From NCBI GenBank assembly GCA_003979335.1, contig RYWC01000026.1, positions 970 to 8,272 on the forward strand: a stretch of DNA of 7,303 nucleotides, read 5' to 3'. The position numbers were made by a program, and so were the translations under genes. Positions 1 through 7,257 of this stretch are shown in pieces (position 1 is the first letter of the stretch; every line of letters starts with the position of its first letter). Under the pieces are notes generated by a model that worked only from the letters and a program-made list of their open reading frames with translations, was not told where the DNA came from and ran no database searches. Origin of the DNA: Clostridia bacterium (GTDB lineage: Bacteria > Bacillota_A > Clostridia > Christensenellales > Borkfalkiaceae).

Positions 1-134
1 ATGCTTGCGTTTCGGAAAGTTCGTCCAAATTTACCGTAGCAAATATCTGCGGAGCGTTGAACACTTTGGGTAAAGGCGCAATAGATTGTCTGCCCGACGC
101 TTCCGCAATAAACGCGGTTTTGAACAAAATCTAA
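1..134 (+). CDS. PfkB-family sugar kinase, probable fructokinase (C-terminal end only)
   Basis: The 5' part lies outside the window. The open frame has its first full codon at position 3 and ends with TAA at 132-134, giving 43 residues. They follow the C-terminal pattern of PfkB/ribokinase-type sugar kinases: a helix of the form F-x2-A-x3-GAL-x-T-x2-GKGAI, then x2-LP and a last short helix (INAVLNKI). The catalytic DTTGAGD-type motif of this family would lie upstream and cannot be checked, so the assignment rests on this pattern and on context. The stop is 37 bp before the GH32 gene on the same strand, which suggests co-transcription. Fructokinase (fructose to fructose 6-phosphate, cytoplasmic) is the natural partner of a fructan hydrolase, but that substrate is inferred. 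The ATG at 1-3 is in another frame and soon meets a stop, so it is not a start. Confidence 0.65.
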   Translation, partial: ACVSESSSKFTVANICGALNTLGKGAIDCLPDASAINAVLNKI

Positions 135-171
135 TTGCAGTTTCTTGTAAGTCGATAAAAGGGGAGAGCTA

Positions 172-3100
172 ATGGGAATCAAGAGAAAAATCACTCTGTT
201 TGTTGCGTTTGCGCTTTTTGCGGCGTGTTTGATTATAGGACTTTGCACGGTAAGTTATAAAGCTTCGGCATATACCGAAAGAATTGAAATCACTTCAAAC
301 ACCGGCGATACTTTCAAAACGGTGGAAGCTTCATTCGGAGAAAATGACTCGTTCGTGTTTTCCGCTACCGTAAACTTTAATAACGGAGACGCCGCCGCGT
401 TGACTTTCGGCGGAACGGAAGACGGACTTTGGGCGTTCAATATCGACAGGGTCGGCAACCGCGTAAAACTTTTGTATTTTACGAAAACCGAGGAAGGATA
501 TGTAGCCGAAGAGCTTAAAAACGAACATTTCATCGGAAATGCCAAAATGACGCGTTCAGAGGAACTTATGGTAGGGCCCAAAGTGCGCCAGATTTCTGCC
601 GTGCGGCTTAAAGTCATAGTGACGGCGGAAGAGGACGGAACTTATCTGGAGTGCTATGCGGATGGGATACGCCGTTTTTCTTACACGGACGGAAGCAGTG
701 AAGCCGCTTCGATAAATTTGGACGAACTTTCCGAAACGCAAGCATATGTGGGGGGTAATCTCGGATATAACGTATGTAACGCAGACGTGTTCTTTGATGA
801 CGTTGTAATAGGTCGTCACGATTATTCCTATTACACCGAGCTTTACCGCAATCAGTTCCATTTCAGCCAGTTTGCACATTGGAACAACGATCCCAACGGG
901 CTTGTTTATTACAACGGTTACTATCATATGTACTATCAGCACAATCCGTTTGCAAACGTTTGGGGCGATATGTATTGGGGGCACGCGCGCAGTACTGATT
1001 TAATGCATTGGGAAAATTTACCCATATGTCTGTATCCCGAAAAGGGCGGCGAAGCCGGCAGTTGGGGAGAGGGCGACGGATATATGTGGTCGGGTTCCGC
1101 TCGCGTATATCACAAAGGCGAAAGCGCGCTCATAGAAAGCCGGAATTGGTTTGGCGATTTGTCTGCATACAAAACGGGCGACGGGGTAGGACTTATTGCA
1201 TTTTACACAAGAGACGGTGCAAAGCAGGACCAAATGATAATGTCAAGCGACGACGGCGGTCTTACCTGGACAAAGCGCGTATATGTTCCCTCGCAAAATC
1301 TATTAGGTCTCGGCAACGATAAGACCGACTGCCGCGACCCCAAAGTTTTTCAATACGATAATCACGGCTCGACCGTTTACGGGATGCTTCTTACCGGTAT
1401 GCGCGACCCTTTTAATGTATGGTTTTTGCGTTCGTACGATTTGGTAAGCTGGCAAGCCGCCGGCGGATTTAAAGCTAAGGTTCCGCTTGTAAACACAACG
1501 GCGACAAACGGTCCGGAATGTCCCGATATTGCTTTTATAGAAGCGGATAACGGTCAAACTAAAGCCGTATTGTCTTTGGCAGGCAGGGGTTACATTGTCG
1601 GCGACATTTTGTTCCGAGATAACCGATTTGTTTTAGAAGTGGACGGCAAAGACATATCGCAAATGCCTTTAAACGAAGTTCCTGTAAAGCAAATGGATTT
1701 CGGTCCTGATTCTTACGCGACGCAAACATTCTACATAGATAGTGGAGAATATAAAGATAAAACCGTTTCGGTAAGCTGGTTTTCAGGCGTTCCAGGCGCA
1801 AGCGCGTCGGTAGACAGCGGTTTCTTTACGCAATTGCGCAGTCGTTGGAACTGCGGAATGACCGTGCCCGTAGAATGGGGTCTGCATTTTGACGGTGTAA
1901 CAGGCGAATACCTGCTCACTCAGACCCCCATTACAAAAAATTCAGATATAAACAAAAAATTAATGGCGTTCGTTACCGATTATGAAGTCAAAGCAGGTGA
2001 AAACGTTTTGCAAAACCTTACGGCTTCGTGCTTAGAAATCGACGCGCAAATATCCAATCCCCAATGCGGTTCGGTAGCTTTCCGCGTTCGCGTCGGAGAT
2101 AGCGAATATACGGAAATCGGTTGGAATGCAACCGACGGATATTATGTTGACCGCGCTAATACGGCAAGCGGAAATATCAATTTGCCGAACTATGCGGAAA
2201 AATATGCGTCACATACAGGCGACGGCAGAGTTCTTTCATTCTATATTTTGTGTGACAGCGGCAGTTTGGAAGTGTTCTGCGACGACGGCGCGGCGCCCTT
2301 TTATGTCATTACTTTTTCGAATCCCGATTCGGTAGGAATGTCGTTTTCGTCCGAAAACGATGTTACATTTAATAAACTTACGGTCAATTCGTTTTCTTCC
2401 GTTTGGCAGGAAAAACCCGATAACTTCTTAAACGTCGGGCATGACAAAATCGAGTTGGATACTACCCTTTGTACGCAAAAGAGCATTGTCGTATCAGCAG
2501 GCGGAAAAGTTACTTATGAGTTGGTTTCCGGAAAAAATGTTATCAGTTTTAAGGAAACGGAGTACGGACTTACGCTGTATGCTGAAAGCGCCGGTAAAGC
2601 CGTAATAAAAGCCGTATGCGGCAATGCCGTAGAATATATAGACGTTACGGCCTACTCCGGTTGCGCCGATTCGGATATCGAATTAACATCGGTAAATTCG
2701 GGCAATTGGTACGTTTCGGAAGAAGGTTATATAGGAAAAGTTATGGCCGGCGACGCTTTCGCGTTCTCTGAAAATGAGGGCAAAGACTTTATGTATTCTG
2801 CATGTTTCGATTTGAGAAGCGGAGTTGCCGCGGCTCTCGTATTCCGTGCGGAAGCCGATATGTCGCAATATGTAATAGTAAATTACGACTGTAACGACAC
2901 AGGCAATGTAAAAGGCGCGGTAAAACTTTGGTCCAGCGCAGGCGACGGGGCAAAAGTACACAGACATCTCGACGATTTAAGCAACGTTACGCTTACGGTA
3001 ATCGCCGAAGGAAAACTTATCAAAGTTTATCTGAACACCGAGTTCGTTTTAGAATACCGTCTTTGCGACGATGCGCCTGAAAGCGGTTTATTCGGTTTGA

Positions 3101-3768
3101 ACGTTTGCGCGGCGGATGTGCTTTTCAAAAACGTATCCGTTACGGAAAACATAAACCGCGACTATACGTCAGGCGACGTGGAATGGAATCATACCGATGT
3201 TTCCGCATTCACGGTTATCAACCGCAATTGGAACAACAAAACCGTGGACGAGGGCTTCTATTCTGTCGAAGGAAGAAAAATTACCCTTTCCCAAAACTAT
3301 ATAGCTTCTCTTCCCGAATCGGGCAAATATACCTTTGAAATCCGCGGACGCAATTGCTTATACAGTTTTGATTTGAATGTTCAGTCTGTTCCCTCTGCAA
3401 TTTGGCAGGATGTGGAACTTCAACAGGACAGTAACGCGGTTTTCTTTATAGGCAACGCGCCGTCCGGTGAAGTTAAAGTAAACGGAAAGACGTTGGACGG
3501 TTCTTTATATAAAATCGAGGATACTCAGCTTACCGTCTTTGCCGCGGCGTTCTCGGTCGGCGAAAATGAAGTTTCGTACTCTAACGTACTGCATGCAAAG
3601 GTTACAGTAAAGGGTACGCCTAAGCTTGAAGTCAACTTCAACGAGGGCAACGCAGGCGTTATTTCCACCGTTTTGTTTGTAATCATAGGAACTGTTATTT
3701 TGGCGGAAGGCGTGCTTATAGCGGTCATAATGCTTAAAAAGGGGAAAAAAGATGGCGGTAACAATTAA
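172..3768 (+). CDS. Membrane-anchored multidomain GH32 fructanase (levanase/inulinase type)
   Basis: Predicted extracellular beta-fructosidase of 1198 aa, about twice the usual GH32 length. Layout: signal peptide 1-33 (basic start, hydrophobic core, possible cleavage after KASA); beta-sandwich module about 36-217; GH32 catalytic five-bladed propeller about 225-590; GH32 C-terminal beta-sandwich about 600-745; bacterial Ig-like domain about 755-828; a second copy of the N-terminal-type module about 836-994; X2-like Ig module about 1000-1073; another Ig-like stretch about 1078-1150; transmembrane helix about 1163-1188 followed by a short basic tail. The GH32 triad is intact: D240 in WNNDPNG (nucleophile), D389 in CRDPKVF (transition-state stabiliser), E449 in PECPD (acid/base). 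WGHARSTDLMHW at 269-280 and MWSGSA at 305-310 also fit the family. No LPxTG motif is present, so anchoring appears to be by the C-terminal helix. The start is supported by AGGGGAG at 160-166. Levan, inulin and sucrose cannot be told apart from motifs; secretion and size favour a polymer. The gene overlaps lacI by 17 bp. Confidence 0.93.
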   Translation: MGIKRKITLFVAFALFAACLIIGLCTVSYKASAYTERIEITSNTGDTFKTVEASFGENDSFVFSATVNFNNGDAAALTFGGTEDGLWAFNIDRVGNRVKLLYFTKTEEGYVAEELKNEHFIGNAKMTRSEELMVGPKVRQISAVRLKVIVTAEEDGTYLECYADGIRRFSYTDGSSEAASINLDELSETQAYVGGNLGYNVCNADVFFDDVVIGRHDYSYYTELYRNQFHFSQFAHWNNDPNGLVYYNGYYHMYYQHNPFANVWGDMYWGHARSTDLMHWENLPICLYPEKGGEAGSWGEGDGYMWSGSARVYHKGESALIESRNWFGDLSAYKTGDGVGLIAFYTRDGAKQDQMIMSSDDGGLTWTKRVYVPSQNLLGLGNDKTDCRDPKVFQYDNHGSTVYGMLLTGMRDPFNVWFLRSYDLVSWQAAGGFKAKVPLVNTTATNGPECPDIAFIEADNGQTKAVLSLAGRGYIVGDILFRDNRFVLEVDGKDISQMPLNEVPVKQMDFGPDSYATQTFYIDSGEYKDKTVSVSWFSGVPGASASVDSGFFTQLRSRWNCGMTVPVEWGLHFDGVTGEYLLTQTPITKNSDINKKLMAFVTDYEVKAGENVLQNLTASCLEIDAQISNPQCGSVAFRVRVGDSEYTEIGWNATDGYYVDRANTASGNINLPNYAEKYASHTGDGRVLSFYILCDSGSLEVFCDDGAAPFYVITFSNPDSVGMSFSSENDVTFNKLTVNSFSSVWQEKPDNFLNVGHDKIELDTTLCTQKSIVVSAGGKVTYELVSGKNVISFKETEYGLTLYAESAGKAVIKAVCGNAVEYIDVTAYSGCADSDIELTSVNSGNWYVSEEGYIGKVMAGDAFAFSENEGKDFMYSACFDLRSGVAAALVFRAEADMSQYVIVNYDCNDTGNVKGAVKLWSSAGDGAKVHRHLDDLSNVTLTVIAEGKLIKVYLNTEFVLEYRLCDDAPESGLFGLNVCAADVLFKNVSVTENINRDYTSGDVEWNHTDVSAFTVINRNWNNKTVDEGFYSVEGRKITLSQNYIASLPESGKYTFEIRGRNCLYSFDLNVQSVPSAIWQDVELQQDSNAVFFIGNAPSGEVKVNGKTLDGSLYKIEDTQLTVFAAAFSVGENEVSYSNVLHAKVTVKGTPKLEVNFNEGNAGVISTVLFVIIGTVILAEGVLIAVIMLKKGKKDGGNN
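3739..3746 (+). promoter_or_regulatory. lacI ribosome binding site inside the GH32 3' end
   Basis: AAGGGGAA lies 5 bases before the ATG at 3752. It is also coding sequence for the basic Lys/Gly tail that follows the C-terminal membrane helix of the GH32 protein. The lacI start therefore sits before the GH32 stop at 3766-3768, the arrangement expected for translational coupling. Coupling itself is inferred. Confidence 0.75.
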
Positions 3769-4720
3769 AGACGTAGCAAGGCGCGCCAATGTCGGCGTAG
3801 GTACCGTTTCAAGGGTGCTCAACGGAGGTTGCGTAAACGATAAAACAAGAGAACTTGTGCTTAAAGCTATAAATGATTTGCGTTTTAAGCCAAACAGCAC
3901 GGCGCATCGCCTGCGCAAGAACAGAACGGGGGTTATCGCCGTACTCGTCCCTATAATAAATCATCCGTTTTTTTCTGAGTTTGTAGAGGCGGTGGAGGAT
4001 GAAGCCGACAAGTTGGGTTGGTCGCTTTTAATAGTTTCCAGTCAGCAGAAAATAGACAAGGAAAAGAGCATAATAGATAAAATTCATAAAAAAGAAATCG
4101 ACGGCGCTATTTTTGTGACGCACTATAAACACGACGAAGCCGATATGCGAGGATGCCCTTTTGTTTCGATAGACAGACCATTGAGCGACAAAGTGCCGTA
4201 CGTTACATCTAACAATTATCAGGCTACGGCGGACGCTATAGAATATCTTATTTCAAAAGGTTGCAAAAAAATCGGATATGTCGGTTCAAAACCCATAGTT
4301 GATTCGGAAGTGTTGCAACGCGAAAAAGCTTATTTGGACGTAATGGCTAAATACGGTATGCAACCGCGCATTGTCAACGACGTTATTATTCACGGCGATG
4401 AACGTAAAACGGTGGACTCTTTTTTCAACGATTATTTCGATGTCGACGGGGTTTTTGCATCCGGTTATACAATGGCGCAAACAACATACCTAGCCGCAAT
4501 TGAGAAGGGTTATTCCGTGCCCGATAATTTGCAGATTGTTGCCTATGACGGGTCGTTTAAGAAATGGAGCAGTAATTATATTTTGACGGCAGTCGAACAG
4601 CCTATAGCCGAAATGGCAAAGACAATTGTGCAACGTCTGTCGGATATCATAGACGGAAAAGAAGTGCCGGTAAGAACGGTGCTCGAAACTAAGTTTATTA
4701 AAGGCAACACAACAAAATAA
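3752..4720 (+). CDS. LacI-family transcriptional regulator (ScrR-like)
   Basis: Sugar-responsive DNA-binding regulator of 322 aa, close to the normal LacI-family length. Residues 3-24 form the N-terminal helix-turn-helix (VTIKDVARRANVGVGTVSRV), and 46-58 are the hinge (KPNSTAHRLRKN). From about 60 to the end is the periplasmic-binding-like effector domain, with LVPIINHPFF at 65-74, FVSIDRPL at 137-144, KKIGYVGS at 172-179, VAYDGS at 263-268 and VEQPIAEMAK at 281-290. The YDG form of the effector-site motif resembles sucrose/fructan regulators of the ScrR group, which fits the neighbours; the actual inducer is inferred. In the recognition helix the two residues before TVSRV are V-G, where E. 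coli LacI has Y-Q, so its operator need not resemble lacO. The ATG is fixed by the Shine-Dalgarno at 3739-3746 and by the HTH beginning at once. The gene lies mid-cluster between enzyme and transporter. I see no convincing operator with a central CG in the window, so its target sites are unknown. Confidence 0.93.
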   Translation: MAVTIKDVARRANVGVGTVSRVLNGGCVNDKTRELVLKAINDLRFKPNSTAHRLRKNRTGVIAVLVPIINHPFFSEFVEAVEDEADKLGWSLLIVSSQQKIDKEKSIIDKIHKKEIDGAIFVTHYKHDEADMRGCPFVSIDRPLSDKVPYVTSNNYQATADAIEYLISKGCKKIGYVGSKPIVDSEVLQREKAYLDVMAKYGMQPRIVNDVIIHGDERKTVDSFFNDYFDVDGVFASGYTMAQTTYLAAIEKGYSVPDNLQIVAYDGSFKKWSSNYILTAVEQPIAEMAKTIVQRLSDIIDGKEVPVRTVLETKFIKGNTTK

Positions 4721-4740
4721 ACCGACATCGGGAATTTTCA

Positions 4741-4754
4741 GTCCCCATGGGGAC
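4741..4754. repeat. 14-bp perfect palindrome upstream of the binding-protein gene
   Basis: GTCCCCATGGGGAC equals its own reverse complement. As RNA it could fold as five G-C-rich pairs closing a CATG loop; as DNA it could bind a dimeric protein. It lies 20 bp after the lacI stop and directly touches a second inverted repeat at 4755-4777. Its centre is AT, not the CG typical of LacI-family operators, so operator function for the neighbouring regulator is possible but not supported by its form. Confidence 0.6.
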
Positions 4755-4777
4755 TTCTTACTGTTACACAGTAAGAA
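4755..4777 (+). promoter_or_regulatory. 9-bp perfect stem-loop in the lacI/binding-protein gap
   Basis: The arms TTCTTACTG (4755-4763) and CAGTAAGAA (4769-4777) are exact reverse complements around a 5-base loop TTACA. The stem is followed by AAAAATCATT rather than a run of T, so it is not a standard intrinsic terminator on the + strand. With the palindrome just before it, it forms a double hairpin 30 bp ahead of the ATG at 4808. Such intercistronic stems can mark mRNA processing or protect the downstream transcript, which would raise binding protein over other products; this role is inferred. No clear -35/-10 pair was recognised in the 87-bp gap. Confidence 0.55.
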
Positions 4778-4807
4778 AAATCATTAATTGATAAGGATTC
4801 GGAAATT

Positions 4808-6136
4808 ATGAAAGTCAAAAAAATTTTTAGCATAGTTGCCGCCGTAGCTTGCGCGGCGATAGTCGTATCGGGCATTCCCGGTTGGTTTAAAAGCGATTCG
4901 GACGCCGAGGGCGAGAACGGTAACAACGTAGTTTCGGTAATGTTCCACGTTTCCTCTTCGTCAAAGGAAGGGCAGGCTTATAAAAAGCGTATCGATGCCT
5001 TTAATGAAGCTTATAAAGAAAGAAAAATCAAAGCCACGGCTAAATACATACCCAGAACTGACGGTTCCAGCGCTTATGAAACGGCTTTGATTTCAATGAA
5101 ACTTGAAAACAAGCTTCCCGATATTATAACTTTCGACGCGCCCAGATGTTCTTACTATGCCGCAAACGAATATTTGTACGATATAACGAGAATGGTGGAA
5201 GACATCAAAGACGAATTTTTCGAGGGCAGTATAAACACTTACGACGGAAAAATTTACGGACTTCCGATACAGGAATCGAGCGCAGGTTTCTATTATAATA
5301 AAGATTTATTTAAAAAAGCGGGAATTTCGGATAAAGAAATTTCGGATTACAGTGATGAAACGCCCTGGACTTTTGCGGAATTTACTTCTGTGTGCGAACG
5401 TCTGAAGCCTGTATGCGAAACAGCTGCCGTCAATATGAATTTCGGCGGAACTTCTGACGAAACTACCCCGTATCTTTTGTACCCGTTCATATACGCTGCA
5501 GGCGGAGAATTCGCGTCGCAGGACGGAAAAACGGTGAAAGGTTATTTGGACGGCGATAAAACTGTTTCGGCTTTCTCATATCTTAAATCGCTTTTGGACG
5601 GGGGCTACACATCGCCGAGTGTGGATGCAAACGATTTTTACAACGGCAAGGTAGGTATGTTTCTTTCCTCGGGATGGACAATAGCCGACCTGCGCAACAA
5701 GAACTATTCGGCTTTTCCCAACGGCACAAACTGGGGATTGTTGCCCTATCCATATCTTGTCGAAGGGTGCGAGGCGAGCGCCACAGGAAGCTGGTCATTC
5801 GGAATAACGCAGAATCATCACAAGGATAAATCTGCCGCGCGCGAGCTTTTGAAATGGCTTGTCAACGACGAGAGTTCACGCGTCATTACCGACCATACGG
5901 GAATGATTTCTGCCAAGAAGAGCGTAAACGAGGGCAGATATGAAGAGGGCTCGCCCGAGGAAATGCTTTTTAAACAGCTTGCAAACACGGGTAAAGCCCG
6001 TCCGCCTATGGTCGGATATGCTGTGCTTTCTACAACGTTTAACCAAATAATTTACGAATTAGGCAGAATAAGCGATATGAAAAGTTTCATTGCAGGAAAA
6101 ACCGTAACATTGCAGGAAACAATCGATAAATTCTGA
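4808..6136 (+). CDS. ABC transporter sugar-binding protein (extracellular solute-binding family 1)
   Basis: Captures sugar outside the cell and delivers it to the permeases encoded next. At 442 aa it has normal MalE/MsmE-type length. Family-1 features include the N-lobe segment RIDAFNEAY at 61-69, LPDIITFDAP at 103-112, YDGKIYGLPIQESSAGFYYN at 145-164 with KDLFKKAGI just after, and FYNGKVGMFLSSGW at 277-290. The start ATG has AAGGA at 4793-4797. The N terminus is odd: residues 6-23 are hydrophobic after KVKK, but the only Cys (C15) lies in the middle of that stretch with AAVA before it and more hydrophobic residues after it, a poor lipobox. The protein may therefore be held by an uncleaved signal anchor, or be released, rather than being a lipoprotein. 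The ligand is not readable from sequence; context points to fructo-oligosaccharide, sucrose or fructose. The gene follows lacI by 87 bp and precedes the first permease by 15 bp. Confidence 0.92.
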   Translation: MKVKKIFSIVAAVACAAIVVSGIPGWFKSDSDAEGENGNNVVSVMFHVSSSSKEGQAYKKRIDAFNEAYKERKIKATAKYIPRTDGSSAYETALISMKLENKLPDIITFDAPRCSYYAANEYLYDITRMVEDIKDEFFEGSINTYDGKIYGLPIQESSAGFYYNKDLFKKAGISDKEISDYSDETPWTFAEFTSVCERLKPVCETAAVNMNFGGTSDETTPYLLYPFIYAAGGEFASQDGKTVKGYLDGDKTVSAFSYLKSLLDGGYTSPSVDANDFYNGKVGMFLSSGWTIADLRNKNYSAFPNGTNWGLLPYPYLVEGCEASATGSWSFGITQNHHKDKSAARELLKWLVNDESSRVITDHTGMISAKKSVNEGRYEEGSPEEMLFKQLANTGKARPPMVGYAVLSTTFNQIIYELGRISDMKSFIAGKTVTLQETIDKF

Positions 6137-6151
6137 TAGGGGGTAAGAATA

Positions 6152-7133
6152 ATGGGAACAATAGCATTACTCATTTTCGGCGTGTTTTTGTCGGTGTTTC
6201 TCGGCGTAGTAGCTTATGACCTTTACAAAGCGAAAAGAACGGGTACGGTCTTCCGTATTAAACACTGTCTTACGGGATTTCTTATGATACTTCCGGCAGT
6301 AGTTCTTTGCTTTTTCTTTATAATGTTGCCTATGCTTTTTTCGCTCGGTTATGCTTTTACCAATTACAGTAAAATGCACCCCGACGAAGTAACGTTCATA
6401 GGTTTTGCTAATTTTGCGGAAATTTTCAAAGAAATAGGCGCAGGCGGCGAAATGCTGTCGGCAATAAAAAATACGGCTATATTTGTCGTCGGTGTAGTGC
6501 CTTTGCAAATATTAATGGCGTTGGGGCTTGCGATTTTCTGCAACCGTAAAGTGCGCGGTTCCGGAATTTTCAAAGTTTGTTTTTTTTGCGCCGGTTGTAA
6601 TTTCACTCACGGTCACTTCCTATTTATGGATGGATATTTTATCCGACAAACCCACGGGTCTTTTAAATTCGTTTTTGGGGCTTTTCGGCGTTTCGGAGCA
6701 GGCATTTTTAAAGGAGCCGGGAACCGCTATGCTATGGGTGGTCATAATAAGCGCGTGGCAAGGCTGCGGATATCAGATGCTGATATTCCTTTCCGGTCTT
6801 TCGAACATAAGAAGCGACTTATACGAAGCGGCAAGGCTTGACGGCGCAAACGCGTGGGAAAGGTTCATACATATAACAGTTCCCGGTTTGAAATCCTCTG
6901 TTTTATATATAGCAATCACAGTATTTATAGGCGCGTGCCGAATAATGGTTCAGCCTATGATTATGCTCGGCAAAAACGATGTCGGCTGGACATTAAGTTT
7001 CTATATGTATTACATAGGTAACGACGCAGGTACGGGATTTGTCGGTAAATCTTCGGCTATCGCGCTTTTAATGACCGTATTTATAGGTTTAATTACTTTT
7101 ATTCAGAAAAAGATATTGGGGGAGAAAAAGTAA
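6152..7133 (+). pseudogene. MalF/MsmF-like sugar ABC permease, split by a single-base frameshift
   Basis: Membrane-spanning subunit of a sugar importer, in two frames. The first frame (start 6152, AGGGGGT at 6138-6144) gives true permease sequence for 145 residues: an extra N-terminal helix about 4-21, a helix about 41-69, and another about 107-129 ending at CNRKVRGSGIFKVCFF. It then runs in a wrong frame to a stop at 6839-6841. The second frame carries the rest from about 6588 to the stop at 7131-7133, beginning APVVISLTVTSYLW. It includes the inner-face EAA loop that contacts the ATPase (EAARLDG near restored residue 225, ending ITVPG near 245) and the last helices. Removing one T from the run at 6580-6587 joins both into a continuous 326-aa permease of family-typical size. 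Everything but that base looks conserved, so this may be a recent mutation, a homopolymer sequencing error or a slippage-corrected gene. The stop is 1 bp before the next start. Confidence 0.9.
6580..6587 (+). other. Frameshift site: run of eight T in the permease gene
   Basis: Before the run the frame reads V-C-F-F (GTT TGT TTT TTT). With eight T it continues out of frame; with seven it continues A-P-V-V-I-S, as expected for this permease family. Restoring the frame needs loss of one T in the DNA or RNA, or a +1 shift by the ribosome. Homopolymer runs of this length are prone to polymerase slippage and to sequencing error. Confidence 0.85.
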
Positions 7134-7134
7134 T

Positions 7135-7257
7135 ATGTTCAAAAAGAAAAATCCGCTTCTGGACGCGGACGGCAATGAAATCGCTGTGGTAAAAAAGGGC
7201 TCTAAAAAGCTTATTGTCAATTTAATTTATTACATCTTCGGCGCGGTGCTTTCTTAA
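7135..7257 (+). pseudogene. MalG-like sugar ABC permease, N-terminal fragment of 40 codons
   Basis: Begins 1 bp after the first permease stop, with GGGGGAG at 7118-7124 as ribosome site. The 40 residues are a polar, basic cytoplasmic start (MFKKKNPLLDADGNEI) and then KKLIVNLIYYIFGAVLS, the onset of the first membrane helix of a second (MalG/MsmG-type) permease. TAA at 7255-7257 then cuts it off; intact family members run to roughly 280 aa. No other + frame after 7250 continues with membrane-helix sequence, so a single-base indel does not explain the loss. Base composition changes at the stop, which points to a breakpoint. Identity is inferred from position and the N-terminal style, since the EAA loop is missing. 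Confidence 0.7.

Noticed and set aside
556..984. 142-codon minus-strand reading frame inside the GH32 gene
   Set aside because: It lies opposite the conserved GH32 motifs, has no recognisable family features and no neighbouring minus-strand gene; a shadow frame.
1008..1322. 104-codon + strand frame within GH32
   Set aside because: Arg-rich, low-complexity product typical of an out-of-frame reading; it overlaps the catalytic domain.
1402..1410. Second RDP triplet in GH32 (residues 411-413) as the stabilising Asp
   Set aside because: The motif at 388-390 has the family context (CRDPKVF), so the later RDP is taken as coincidental.
3505..3918. 137-codon minus-strand frame across the GH32/lacI junction
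   Set aside because: It overlaps the membrane anchor and the LacI helix-turn-helix, both clearly coding on the + strand; composition is that of a shadow frame.
4755..4777. Intrinsic terminator after lacI
   Set aside because: The stem is good, but the downstream bases on the + strand are A-rich, not a T-run.
4721..4807. Promoter for the binding-protein gene
   Set aside because: No -35/-10 pair with acceptable match and spacing could be picked out by eye; internal initiation remains possible but unsupported.
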